A stretch of 42,292 nucleotides of DNA from Bryobacterales bacterium (GTDB taxonomy: Bacteria; Acidobacteriota; Terriglobia; Bryobacterales; Bryobacteraceae). The position numbers were made by a program, and so were the translations under genes. Each line of letters opens with the position of its first letter. Position 1 is the first letter of the stretch. The notes under the pieces are model-generated. The model searched no databases, was not told where the DNA came from, and worked only from the letters and a program-made list of their open reading frames with translations. Location of the stretch: assembly GCA_003162425.1 (NCBI GenBank), contig PMOK01000240.1, positions 1 through 42,292 of the forward strand, written 5' to 3'. Positions 8,101 to 16,274 of the stretch are shown piece after piece.

Positions 8101-10134
8101 TTACTTCAGAATCTGGATCAGATTGCTGTAATCGTCCGTCCATGCGCGGAAGCCTGGCCGCGGCTTGGCCGGTTTGATGCCGGGACCGCGCAAGAGACTG
8201 TTGGTGAATGGCGTGTGGTCTGAGGACACCAGCACCCAGTCGCTCTCGGATAGGTAATCCTCATCCTCGCCATCGTCATTCACTTCGATTGCAACCTTGC
8301 CGAGGTCGAGCGCATTCCGCGCTACAACCGGTTCCAGCGCAAGATAGCGGTTGGATACATGCACGGCCAGAATTCCGCCGCGATTCAGGTGGCGAAAATA
8401 GAGCAGAAAAGCTTCGCGCGTCAGCAGGTGGACCGGGATGGCATCGCTCGAGAAGGCGTCCACCGCCAGCACGTCGAACTGCTGGCTTGGCTCGCGCTCC
8501 AGAGTTAATCGTGCGTCGCCCAGCAGCACTTGATGGTCCGCCTTCGAATCCTTCAGGAATGTGAACCAAGTGGTTGCGATGCTGAGATCGAGCGGATTGA
8601 TTTCATAGAAACGGAAGAAGTCACCACGCCTGCCGTAGGCGGCGGTCACTCCAGCGCCCAGCCCGATAACGCCTACGCGAATAGAGGGCCGCTGTTCATC
8701 AAAATAGCGGATCGCGCGCCCCACACCCGATTTGGGGCCGTAGTAACTGGTGGGAGTGTCGCGATCCTCCGGAGCCGTGAGCTGTGTTCCGTGATTAATG
8801 GTGCCGTGAATCAGTCTGCGGGATCCGGTCTGACTTGCGTTGTCCTCCAAGTCGTACACGCGCAGCACTCCGTAATAATTGCGCACCGAACGCTCGAAGC
8901 GCTGGTCATCCAGATGTTTCTGATAGCCGATGTAGATGGCGAGCGCGAACGTGAATACGATCATCGCGATGCGAACTGTTAGCAGCACGAACCGTCGTGG
9001 CCAATTACCAGGCGCGACCCATAGCACGATGGCTATCAGCGCTGCGCAGGCTATCAGCGACAGCGGCAGTTCGGCGTAAGTGTTGAACAAGTGAGGCGCG
9101 CCAACTGCTACGAACAGCCCGCCCAGTGCGCCGCCTACCGCAACCATTAAATAAAAACTGGTCAAGTGTCGCGGATCGGGTTTTAGCCGAACCAACTCGC
9201 CGTGACAAGCCATGCAACAAATAAACAGCGCAGCGACGAACGTAGGAACGGACCACTTGATGGCCAGATTGCCCTTGCTGTAATACAGCGCATAAGCCGC
9301 CGCTCCGAGCGCGGCCACCAGCAGAGGAAGAAAAACGGCGCGATGATAAAACCTTTCACGCTCGAAGCAGATGATGAAGCTGGCCAGATAAACTCCGAGC
9401 GTCGCCACCCAAAGCAGCGGAATGGGCGCAACATTGGTACTGAGATGAGTGGTGACGGAAAGAAGCAGCGCGGATCCGCAGGCGGCGAGCGCAATCCAAA
9501 GCGCTTGCAATTCCCAACGTGGAGCATCGCCGGCTGACGAAGGTTCGCTCGCGATGGTGTGATTCCGTGCGTTCCACGCGAGCGCCGCGCAAAGAACCAC
9601 GAACAACACGTATATCCCGGACCATCCGTAAGCTTGCGTGTGCGTCGTGGCCAGCGGTTCCACTACGAGCGGAAAGCTGAACAGCGCCAGCAGCGATCCG
9701 AAATTTGAGAGCGCGAACAGCCGATAAGGGATGGCGCCGGGCTTCGCCGCGACATACCAGGCTTGCAGCAGCGGACTGGTAGTGGATAGCAAAACGTAAG
9801 GCAGGCCGATGGTCGCGGTGAGAAGCAGCAAGATGCGGCCGGAGGGGTCACCGGGATGCACGGGCTTCCAATCCGGCGAAGGAAGAATCGGAAGCAGAGC
9901 GATGCTCACCGCCAGCAGACTTATGTGCAGCAGCGCCTGCTGCCTGGGTTTCAGATAACGCGTGGAGAAGTGGGCGTAGAGATATCCGGTCAGCAACGAC
10001 GCCTGGAAAAATAGCAGACAGGTGCTCCATACTGAGGCCGATCCGCCGAACCAAGGCAGGATGATTTTGCCGATCATCGGCTGCACTTCAAATAGCAGAA
10101 ACGCACTGAGAAAAATGGTGGCGGCGTAGAGCAA
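8101..10134 (-). CDS. Fused membrane (MFS-like)/spermidine-synthase-like protein
   Basis: 677 residues. The N-terminal ~400 residues form about 10-12 TM helices and start with the family hallmark LLFEVQPMIGKIILPWFGG. The C-terminal ~250 residues are a Rossmann-fold spermidine-synthase-like domain: VGVIGLGAGVTAAYG is the SAM/dcSAM loop, with YEINPLDLSIA, LLGDARLTLE and VLAVDAFSSDAIPVHLLTREAF. Proteins of this layout are common in Acidobacteriota; their polyamine activity is not established. The start is TTG at 10134 (no ATG nearby, family N-terminus LLYAATIFLSAFLLF present), with no clear Shine-Dalgarno. It is divergent from the sodium/solute symporter; palindrome 10152-10198 lies between them. 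Confidence 0.88.
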   Translation of the reverse strand: MLYAATIFLSAFLLFEVQPMIGKIILPWFGGSASVWSTCLLFFQASLLTGYLYAHFSTRYLKPRQQALLHISLLAVSIALLPILPSPDWKPVHPGDPSGRILLLLTATIGLPYVLLSTTSPLLQAWYVAAKPGAIPYRLFALSNFGSLLALFSFPLVVEPLATTHTQAYGWSGIYVLFVVLCAALAWNARNHTIASEPSSAGDAPRWELQALWIALAACGSALLLSVTTHLSTNVAPIPLLWVATLGVYLASFIICFERERFYHRAVFLPLLVAALGAAAYALYYSKGNLAIKWSVPTFVAALFICCMACHGELVRLKPDPRHLTSFYLMVAVGGALGGLFVAVGAPHLFNTYAELPLSLIACAALIAIVLWVAPGNWPRRFVLLTVRIAMIVFTFALAIYIGYQKHLDDQRFERSVRNYYGVLRVYDLEDNASQTGSRRLIHGTINHGTQLTAPEDRDTPTSYYGPKSGVGRAIRYFDEQRPSIRVGVIGLGAGVTAAYGRRGDFFRFYEINPLDLSIATTWFTFLKDSKADHQVLLGDARLTLEREPSQQFDVLAVDAFSSDAIPVHLLTREAFLLYFRHLNRGGILAVHVSNRYLALEPVVARNALDLGKVAIEVNDDGEDEDYLSESDWVLVSSDHTPFTNSLLRGPGIKPAKPRPGFRAWTDDYSNLIQILK

Positions 10135-10151
10135 GGAGTCATAATCGCACT

Positions 10152-10198
10152 TGTGGGGCAGGTTGACAACCTGCAGCAGGATGCCATCCTGCCCTACA
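10152..10198. repeat. Palindromic intergenic element (two mini-hairpins in a larger palindrome)
   Basis: The 47-base segment is nearly its own reverse complement (TGTGGGGCAGG at one end, CCTGCCCTACA at the other). It contains two small hairpins, GCAGGTT-gac-AACCTGC and GCAGGAT-gcc-ATCCTGC. It lies in the divergent 5' region of the 8101-10134 and 10217-11872 genes. Same architecture as 13154-13270, 20657-20704, 27750-27793, 29712-29810 and 39000-39112. Confidence 0.8.
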
Positions 10199-10216
10199 AG
10201 TTGATAGACTCTCCAC

Positions 10217-11872
10217 TTGACGCTGGCCCCTGTCGACTACCTCATCCTCTCGCTCTACTTCGCATTCGTTCTGGGCATTGGCTGGTTAGTGAAGCGCAAA
10301 GTCACCACCAGCGAAGATTTTCTAACTTCCGGCCGCTCTGTTCCGGTGTGGATCACGAGCTTAGCGTTCATCGCGGCTAATCTCGGCGCGCAGGAAGTGA
10401 TCGGCATGTGCGCCTCGGGTGCGAAATACGGAATCATGACCGCGCATTTTTACTGGATCGGCGCGGTGCCGGCCATGCTGTTCGTGGGCGTCTTCATGAT
10501 GCCGTTCTATTACGGAAGCCGCGCGCGGAGCGTTCCTGAATATTTAAAACTGCGCTTCGACGAGAAAACCCGCGCGCTGAATGCCGCCACCTTCGCCGTG
10601 ATGACGGTTTTCTCGTCCGGAATCTCGATGTACGCGCTCGGATTGTTGTTCCAACTGGTCTTGGGCTGGAGCTTCACGGCGTCGGTGCTGCTTTCGGCCG
10701 CCATCGTTCTGATCTACACCTTCCTGGGCGGGCTCACCAGCGCCATTTACAACGAGGTGCTGCAATTTTTCCTGATCGTTCTCGGCTTCGCACCGCTCGC
10801 CATCATGTCCGTACTCAAGGCGGGCGGATGGCGCGGGATGTCGGCGCGGTTACCGCCGGTGATGACCCACGCGTGGTCGTATTTGAAAGAGCCGTCGCAG
10901 AATCCGATGGGCGTTGAAGTATTCGGATTGGTGGCCGGCCTCGCGTTCGTTCTTTCATTTGGCTACTGGTGTACCGATTTCCTGGTGGTGCAGCGGGCCA
11001 TGGCGGCGGATTCCATGTCGGCCGCGCGGCGAACGCCATTGATCGCGGCGTTTCCGAAGATGATCATGCCGTTCATCGTGATCGTGCCGGGAATCGCGGC
11101 GCTGGCGCTGTCCAAGATGGCCGTGGGGTATGCACTCCCGCTCAAACCCGATGGCGGACCCGATTACGATCAAGCCATGACCACGCTCATGGCGCAGTTC
11201 TATCCTTCGGGAATGCTGGGCCTGGGGCTCACCGCGCTGATGGCGTCGTTCATGTCGGGCATGGCCGGCAACGTCACGGCCTTCAACACGGTGTGGACGT
11301 ACGATCTCTATCAGGGCTACATCCGCAAGCGCGCGCCGGATTCGCATTACCTTCTGGTGGGCCGCATCACAACGGTGGTGGGAGTGGGGCTATCGATCGG
11401 GACGGCGTACCTGGCCAGCCACTTCAATAACATCATGGATTTCCTGCAGCTCATATTCGGGTTCGTCAACGCTCCGCTGTTTGCGACATTTTTGCTCGGA
11501 ATGTTCTGGAAGCGCGCCACCGGACACGGCGCTTTCACGGGACTCCTGGCGGGGACATTAGCGGCCGCCGCTACGCACGGTTTGACGCTCGCCGAAAACA
11601 AAGGAGGCTGGCTTGGCGCCGTGATACACAACTTTCCGTCCACCATGGCGCAGAATTTCTGGATCGCGATCTTTGCGTGGTCTACCTGTTTCTTAGTCAC
11701 CATTTTGGTGAGTTTATTGTCCCGGCCAAAGGCAGAGCCCGAGCTGCACAATCTGGTTTACGGCCTCACCGATATTCCGCACGACCCCGCTCCGCCGTGG
11801 TACAAGCGGCCGCTTCCGCTGGCCGGCGTGGTGATAGTGGCACTGGTAATTTTGAATTTCCTGTTCTGGTAA
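10217..11872 (+). CDS. Sodium/solute symporter (SSS family)
   Basis: 551 residues, about 13-14 TM helices, in the solute:sodium symporter superfamily. Landmarks are DYLILSLYFAFVLGIGW, SEDFLTSGRSVPVWITSLAFIAANLGAQE is read across TM1-TM2, YYGSRARSVPEYLKLRF, TFLGGLTSAIYNEVLQ and MASFMSGMAGNVTAFNTVWTYDLY. It imports an organic solute with Na+. The adjacent galK makes galactose or another hexose the natural guess, but this is inference. The start is uncertain: TTG 10217 is the first usable codon (protein begins LAPVDYLILS) and no Shine-Dalgarno is obvious. A small membrane gene follows after 2 bases, then galK, so this is an operon. Confidence 0.9.
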   Translation: MTLAPVDYLILSLYFAFVLGIGWLVKRKVTTSEDFLTSGRSVPVWITSLAFIAANLGAQEVIGMCASGAKYGIMTAHFYWIGAVPAMLFVGVFMMPFYYGSRARSVPEYLKLRFDEKTRALNAATFAVMTVFSSGISMYALGLLFQLVLGWSFTASVLLSAAIVLIYTFLGGLTSAIYNEVLQFFLIVLGFAPLAIMSVLKAGGWRGMSARLPPVMTHAWSYLKEPSQNPMGVEVFGLVAGLAFVLSFGYWCTDFLVVQRAMAADSMSAARRTPLIAAFPKMIMPFIVIVPGIAALALSKMAVGYALPLKPDGGPDYDQAMTTLMAQFYPSGMLGLGLTALMASFMSGMAGNVTAFNTVWTYDLYQGYIRKRAPDSHYLLVGRITTVVGVGLSIGTAYLASHFNNIMDFLQLIFGFVNAPLFATFLLGMFWKRATGHGAFTGLLAGTLAAAATHGLTLAENKGGWLGAVIHNFPSTMAQNFWIAIFAWSTCFLVTILVSLLSRPKAEPELHNLVYGLTDIPHDPAPPWYKRPLPLAGVVIVALVILNFLFW

Positions 11873-11874
11873 AT

Positions 11875-12057
11875 ATGCGCGACCTTCGCATTCCCATCGG
11901 TTTGTTCTTCACGCTGGCAGGCCTCATCCTGGCAGTGACGGGCTTGGTAACGCAAAATCGCGCCCCGCTCGAAACGGTCAACGTAAATCTTTACTGCGGC
12001 GTTTCGATTCTGGCATTCGGAGGTCTGATGCTGTGGCTGGCACGGCGCAGTTCGTAA
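11875..12057 (+). CDS. Small two-TM membrane protein
   Basis: 60 residues starting MRDLRIPIGLFFTLAGLIL, with two hydrophobic helices (about residues 6-25 and 38-55) and a basic end (LARRSS). The ATG lies 2 bases after the symporter stop and the 3' end overlaps galK by 25 bases, so translation is probably coupled across all three. Similar small proteins often sit beside SSS transporters and may be accessory subunits. I do not recognise a family, so the role is inference. Confidence 0.7.
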   Translation: MRDLRIPIGLFFTLAGLILAVTGLVTQNRAPLETVNVNLYCGVSILAFGGLMLWLARRSS

Positions 12058-13151
12058 TCCAGGCTTTTGAGGCGCGCTACCACAGCACGCCGGATCTCGC
12101 CCGCGCTCCCGGACGCGTGAACCTCATCGGTGAGCATACCGATTACAATCTCGGCCTGGTGTTGCCGGTGGCCATCGATCTGGATTGCTACGTGGCCTCG
12201 GCGCCGAATCGTCTGGGAGTGCTGCGAATCCATTCCCAACACCTGGATCAAAGCCGCGAGTGGCCGATCGAGCAGATCACCGAGCTCCGCGCCACCGGCG
12301 ATTGGAGTGATTACGTGATCGGCATCGCGCGGCAACTGCCGCTCGGCCGGGGGCGCGACGTATTGATCCACAGCAGCGTGCCGCTGGGCTCCGGCCTCAG
12401 TTCTTCGGCCGCGTTGGAAGTAGCGACGGCGCTCGCGCTTGGTTGGCCGGGCGATCTGCCCAGCATCGAACTTGCGAAACTGGCCCAGCGCGGCGAAAAC
12501 GATTTTATCGGGCTGCCGTCCGGCATTATGGATCAGTATGTCGCAGTCTTTGGACAGCGAAATGCCGCGTTGCTGATCGATTGCCGGAGCCTGGAAAGCC
12601 AAGCTGTTGTTCTGCCTGACGCGATGGCGATTGTTGCCGTGAACACGATGGTGAAACACGAGCTGGGGCAGTCGGCTTATCGTCAACGGGTTGCGGAATG
12701 TGCGTCTGCGGCCTTAGATATCGGAGTGGAAAGCCTGCGCGATGCCGAGGCGCATCAACTGGAATTGATCCGCGATCCGATAGCCCAGCGGCGCGCGCGG
12801 CACGTTCTCAGCGAAAACCAGCGGGTCCTGGATTTCGTAGAGGCCAGCCGCAAAGGCGACTTGCGCGAGATGGGCCGGTTGTTGGTGGAATCACATCGCA
12901 GCTTGGAACACGACTATGAAGTAACTTGCGCGGAGTTGGATTTTCTCGCGGATCGCGCGATGCAGATCGAAGGTACGCTGGGCGCGCGGATGACCGGTGG
13001 CGGATTCGGGGGCTGCACCGTAAATTTGGTTGAGCCGGCGGCTGTGGAGCGATTCAAGCAGACGTTGGGAAGAGCCTATCTGGAAAAATTCGGGATCGAG
13101 CCGGTGTTTTATTACGTTCGTCCATCGGACGGCGCGCAGCGGATTTCCTAA
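12033..13151 (+). CDS. galK: Galactokinase
   Basis: 372 residues, GHMP kinase superfamily. It phosphorylates galactose at C1 with ATP, the first Leloir step. Motif 1 is GRVNLIGEHTDYN (the galactokinase signature), motif 2 is PLGSGLSSSAALEVA (ATP-binding), then LPSGIMDQYVAVFG, and motif 3 is GARMTGGGFGGCTVNLV near residue 325. The start is GTG 12033 (VAGTAQFVIQAF), with GGAGG 9 bases upstream inside the preceding small gene. Last gene of the symporter operon. The palindrome at 13154-13270 follows the stop at once and separates it from the convergent hydrolase gene. No galT or galE is adjacent, although an epimerase occurs at 39402-40340. Confidence 0.95.
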   Translation: MAGTAQFVIQAFEARYHSTPDLARAPGRVNLIGEHTDYNLGLVLPVAIDLDCYVASAPNRLGVLRIHSQHLDQSREWPIEQITELRATGDWSDYVIGIARQLPLGRGRDVLIHSSVPLGSGLSSSAALEVATALALGWPGDLPSIELAKLAQRGENDFIGLPSGIMDQYVAVFGQRNAALLIDCRSLESQAVVLPDAMAIVAVNTMVKHELGQSAYRQRVAECASAALDIGVESLRDAEAHQLELIRDPIAQRRARHVLSENQRVLDFVEASRKGDLREMGRLLVESHRSLEHDYEVTCAELDFLADRAMQIEGTLGARMTGGGFGGCTVNLVEPAAVERFKQTLGRAYLEKFGIEPVFYYVRPSDGAQRIS

Positions 13152-13153
13152 AT

Positions 13154-13270
13154 GTGGCGCAGGCACTCCTGCCTGCCGCGTCGACACTCATGTCGATTCT
13201 TAGTTCCACTTCCCCTGTGAAACAGCATCGAGACGAGTCTCGACGCGGCACGCAGGAGTGCGTGCGCCAC
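13154..13270. repeat. Large palindromic element with four mini-hairpins
   Basis: The left arm 13154-13196 and right arm 13228-13270 are 43-base inverted repeats with 5 mismatches. Each arm holds two small hairpins: GCAGG-cact-CCTGC and TCGACA-ctca-TGTCGA on the left, TCGAGA-cgag-TCTCGA and GCACGC-aggagt-GCGTGC on the right. Loops in the left half carry CACTC and loops in the right half carry the complementary GAGT. It fills the gap between two convergent genes (galK and the hydrolase), so it could act as a bidirectional terminator. A close relative lies at 39000-39112. Confidence 0.85.
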
Positions 13271-13271
13271 G

Positions 13272-14000
13272 TCATTTCAAGAACGCCGCAGCGGTTTTCG
13301 TGAACTCAGGCCATCTCTCGCCACCGATTGGTCCATGACCGCCGTTGGGGACGATCCACAGGCTCGATCGCGGAATCGCTTTCGCTATTTCCACCGAAAT
13401 CTCAACCGGATAAAGAGGATCGCGATCGCCCTGCACAATTAACGTGCGGGCTTGAATGGTGGAAAGGTACGGCGGAGTGAAATTCATGTCGTCGTAGCTG
13501 TCAGCGAAACTCGCCGTACTGGCGAGCAGAGCTTTGATCTGCGCGTCGCCTCCCGGATGGCGCCGGCGCATCATTTCCCAATCCTGTTCAGTGAGGCTAT
13601 TTGGATACTGGCGCATGATGGGGCGGGCCTTAGCGGGGAAGTAACTGGTGGCGCTCACCAGCACCATAGCTTCGACGCGCTCGGGTTGCTGTGTGGCAAG
13701 GTGCAGCAGAACGTTTCCTCCGCCGCTCACGCCCAGTCCCTTGAAAGTGCCGATTTTCAAGTGATCGAGCAGCGCCAAGATGTCCGCGGCGGAATCCTGA
13801 TGGCGGAATACTTTCGACGGGTTGTTGGATCGTCCGTGGCCGCGCATATCGGCCACGATGAGTTGAAAACTCTTGCTCCAGTCGGGGATCAATGGCGACC
13901 AATCCTGGCTGCATCCACCGAAGCCGTGTAGCAAAATCAGCGGCTCACCGCTGCCGTGAACTTCGTAGTAGAGCTGTACGCCGTTGAGTGTTTCGATCAA
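13272..14000 (-). CDS. Alpha/beta hydrolase
   Basis: 242 residues, a classic alpha/beta-hydrolase fold. The oxyanion segment is LILLHGFGGCSQDW, the strand-turn is VADMRGHGRSNNPSK, the nucleophile elbow is GVSGGGN (Gly-x-Ser-x-Gly), the acid is in VQGDRDPLYPVE and the catalytic His is in NGGHGPIGG. No signal peptide, so cytoplasmic. Substrate unknown; similar proteins act on esters, lactones or haloalkanes. The start is TTG 14000 (reads MIETLNGVQLYYEVHG) with a strong GGAGG 6 bases upstream. A promoter and 5'-end hairpin on the minus strand precede it (14020-14090). Confidence 0.88.
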   Translation of the reverse strand: MIETLNGVQLYYEVHGSGEPLILLHGFGGCSQDWSPLIPDWSKSFQLIVADMRGHGRSNNPSKVFRHQDSAADILALLDHLKIGTFKGLGVSGGGNVLLHLATQQPERVEAMVLVSATSYFPAKARPIMRQYPNSLTEQDWEMMRRRHPGGDAQIKALLASTASFADSYDDMNFTPPYLSTIQARTLIVQGDRDPLYPVEISVEIAKAIPRSSLWIVPNGGHGPIGGERWPEFTKTAAAFLK

Positions 14001-14019
14001 ATTCTCCTCCCAAAAATAA

Positions 14020-14047
14020 AACCGCCCACGCTTGCGCGTGAGCGGTT
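14020..14047 (-). terminator. Stem-loop with U-tract in the 5' leader of the hydrolase gene
   Basis: On the minus strand a 12-bp stem (AACCGCTCACGC/GCGTGGGCGGTT, one mismatch, loop GCAA) is followed by TTTATTTTT and then the GGGAGG ribosome site of the hydrolase. It has the shape of an intrinsic terminator but stands upstream of the gene, starting only a few bases after the predicted start point of the promoter at 14061-14090. It may be an attenuator, a 5' stabilising hairpin, or the end of a very short RNA. Confidence 0.55.
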
Positions 14048-14060
14048 CGTAGATACCAAT

Positions 14061-14090
14061 AGTTTATCAGCGGCGGCCTCCGGCGGTCAA
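14061..14090 (-). promoter_or_regulatory. Promoter for the alpha/beta hydrolase gene
   Basis: On the minus strand TTGACC (14090-14085), an 18-base spacer and TAAACT (14066-14061) make a plausible housekeeping promoter. The predicted start point near 14054 lies just upstream of the 14020-14047 stem-loop. Confidence 0.5.
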
Positions 14091-14106
14091 TAGATTTTCA
14101 CCGCAT

Positions 14107-14136
14107 TTGACTTTGTCTCTTCAGGCGCGGCACAAT
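14107..14136 (+). promoter_or_regulatory. Promoter for the protease-FHA gene
   Basis: TTGACT (14107-14112), an 18-base spacer and CACAAT (14131-14136), divergent from the hydrolase promoter. AAGGAG at 14148-14153 then lies 6 bases before the GTG start at 14160. Confidence 0.45.
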
Positions 14137-14159
14137 AGTTCCTCCTCAAGGAGTTGATC

Positions 14160-15752
14160 GTGAAAAGCATCGCCCTGCTCTATTTGTGTGCGGCTCTGAT
14201 CGCTCAATCGGCCTTCAGCGCGCCGCGTCTGAATCCAGCCGAAAAGCGGACCATGGAATTGAAGTCCGCCGTCGTCCTGTTAACCGTCCACTTCGAGGTG
14301 GGAGCCAGGCTCAGAATAAACGGCAATCCCTACAATTACGGCTTGACTTACGATGTAAAAGGCACCGGATTCATTTACCGTCCGGACGGCTACATCGTAA
14401 CCAACGGGCACGTGGTTGCCGCCGCAAATAAGAAGGATGCGGACGCCCGCGAGAACCTGAAGGCCTCGATCATGCACGACATCATCGGGGCGCTGGTTCC
14501 GAAAATTGCGGAAGTCACGGGTCACTCCGTAACCGGAAACGATGATCAAATTCGCATTGCGTACGATATTAGGCCTTTTTTCGAGCGAGGCCCGGACTTG
14601 ACCGTTACTTTGCCGAACCGGCAGGTTTTCAACGGGGAAATCAAGGCTTACAGCGACCCCATGGACCAGGGCGGCAAGGATATCGCCATCGTCAAGATTG
14701 ATGCCACCAACCTGCCCACACTCCGCCTCGGAGATTCCGACTCCGTTCACATACAGGAGCCGATGACTGTGATCGGATATCCGGCCGCAGCCTCGCAGGT
14801 GAGCCTGGTCAGCATGGAATCTTCGTTAGTTCCAACTGTCACCAATGGCCACATCTCTGCGATAAAAACCGATTTCAAAGGCACGCGAGTGATTCAATCC
14901 GATGCCGCCATCAACCCCGGCAATAGCGGCGGCCCGGCTTTCAACGACGCCGGTGAAGTGATTGGCGTCGCCACGCTTCGGGCGAAGGACGCTGTGGGTT
15001 TATATTTCTTCGTGCCCATGAACACCGCCTCGGAGTTTGTGAACCAGGTCGGTGCGAAGCCGCAGGCGGGAGTCTTCAACCAGATGTGGGAATCGGCGCT
15101 CGACACCTACGACCGCGGCGCATGCCAGGGCGCCAAGAGCAAGCTGCAAAGCGTGTTAAATATCATGCCCAACATGCCGGATGCAGTCAGCTTAATGCAA
15201 GCGTCGGAGAAATGTGCAACCGAGGAGGGCGCCATTGGCCGCGTCATGGAAGGATCCACCTGGATGCTGTATTCCGCGGTGGGGCTGGTGATTGTGGTCA
15301 CCGCGTTCCTGCTAATGCGCCGCAAGGCGCTGCCGCAGGCCCCTGGTGCGCAGGGTGTGGTGATGCCAGGTCCTCCCCGGGTCGGCACTCGTCCGGAAAC
15401 GCCGCCTCGGGTGGAATTGCCTTCGCCCGCTGCCGAGGGGTCCTATGGAAGCGTGCAGGTTATGGCAGGGTCGCTCGCCGGGCAGAAATTCAAAATCACC
15501 AAAGCTGGAGTTTTGGTCGGGACGGATCCGTCGAAATGCCAGATCTGTGTCACCGAAGATGCCATCTCGCACGAGCACGCTTGGATCGTTCCAGTCGATA
15601 ATCGGGTAGTGGTCATCGATCGTGGCTCTACCAACGGAACGTACATCAATTCGGTGGACTCGCCGCGCGTCAGCAAAGTGGGGCTCCAGAATGGCGATCG
15701 TGTCTACCTTGGCAAAAAGGGATCCGTCGTATTGACCTATTTCAGCTCGTAA
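14160..15752 (+). CDS. Membrane-tethered HtrA-like serine protease with cytoplasmic FHA domain
   Basis: 530 residues. The order is: signal peptide (MKSIALLYLCAALIAQSAFS), trypsin-like protease domain with His84 (TNGHVVA), Asp174 (KDIAIVKID) and Ser256 (INPGNSGGPAF), a Cys-bearing helical segment at about 305-355 (Cys322, Cys352), a single TM helix at about 369-386 followed by RRK, a Pro-rich linker, and an FHA domain at 432-530 (GTDPSKC, ISHEHAWI, STNGTYIN). This places the protease outside the membrane and the phosphothreonine-binding domain inside, so kinase signalling could recruit or gate the protease. About 90 residues separate His and Asp, longer than in DegP. No PDZ domain. GTG 14160 was chosen over TTG 14154 because AAGGAG sits 6 bases before it. 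First gene of the signalling cassette. Confidence 0.88.
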   Translation: MKSIALLYLCAALIAQSAFSAPRLNPAEKRTMELKSAVVLLTVHFEVGARLRINGNPYNYGLTYDVKGTGFIYRPDGYIVTNGHVVAAANKKDADARENLKASIMHDIIGALVPKIAEVTGHSVTGNDDQIRIAYDIRPFFERGPDLTVTLPNRQVFNGEIKAYSDPMDQGGKDIAIVKIDATNLPTLRLGDSDSVHIQEPMTVIGYPAAASQVSLVSMESSLVPTVTNGHISAIKTDFKGTRVIQSDAAINPGNSGGPAFNDAGEVIGVATLRAKDAVGLYFFVPMNTASEFVNQVGAKPQAGVFNQMWESALDTYDRGACQGAKSKLQSVLNIMPNMPDAVSLMQASEKCATEEGAIGRVMEGSTWMLYSAVGLVIVVTAFLLMRRKALPQAPGAQGVVMPGPPRVGTRPETPPRVELPSPAAEGSYGSVQVMAGSLAGQKFKITKAGVLVGTDPSKCQICVTEDAISHEHAWIVPVDNRVVVIDRGSTNGTYINSVDSPRVSKVGLQNGDRVYLGKKGSVVLTYFSS

Positions 15753-15768
15753 AGGCAGGAAGAACGAG

Positions 15769-16269
15769 ATGGCAAAGTTTTGCGCCAATGGACATCAAAT
15801 GGAGGACTCCTGGTCGGTCTGTCCCTATTGCCAACGGACAGGATTTCAGGCGCCGGCCCAACCTCCCCAGGTGAAAACGCGTTTGGAAGGCGAAGCGCCC
15901 AAGGAAGCACCACCGGCTGCCCCCTCCGCCGGACGAAAAACTGTTTTGCTCACCGATAAGCGCAAGCCGCCCGTGGTGGGATGGTTTGTCGCGTTGACCG
16001 GCGAACAGAAAGGCGAGGATTTTCGCATTCGCGACGGCCAGAACGTCATCGGCTCGGCGCCGGATGCCGACATCGTACTGCGCGATACGGCAATTTCCGG
16101 AAAGCATGCCAGCCTACGTTACAAGGATCAAAAATTCTTTCTCACCGATCTGGATTCGAGCAACGGTACCTATCTGAACGATAATTCCACGCCGATCGCC
16201 CGCGAGGAATTGAAGGACAACGATATAGTCCGAATCGGTGAAGTATCCCTAAAGTTCAAATGCTTCTAA
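15769..16269 (+). CDS. Zinc-ribbon FHA-domain protein
   Basis: 166 residues, cytoplasmic. An N-terminal metal-binding ribbon is formed by Cys5, His9, Cys18 and Cys21 (FCANGHQ and CPYC). A Pro/Ala-rich linker follows with candidate phospho-threonines (VKTRLEG and KTVLLTDKR, reminiscent of GarA-like N-terminal phosphosites). The FHA domain spans about 68-166 with IGSAPDADIVL (Ser replaces the usual Arg after Gly), SGKHASL and SSNGTYLN. It probably reads Thr phosphorylation set by the kinase at 17233-18897 and removed by the phosphatase at 16375-17130. The start has AGGAAG upstream; the gap after the protease gene is 16 bases. Confidence 0.88.
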   Translation: MAKFCANGHQMEDSWSVCPYCQRTGFQAPAQPPQVKTRLEGEAPKEAPPAAPSAGRKTVLLTDKRKPPVVGWFVALTGEQKGEDFRIRDGQNVIGSAPDADIVLRDTAISGKHASLRYKDQKFFLTDLDSSNGTYLNDNSTPIAREELKDNDIVRIGEVSLKFKCF

Positions 16270-16274
16270 AAATG

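Noticed and set aside
14020..14047. Terminator of a gene upstream on the minus strand
   Set aside because: The next gene upstream on that side is divergent, so nothing known is transcribed into it from outside; only the hydrolase leader remains.
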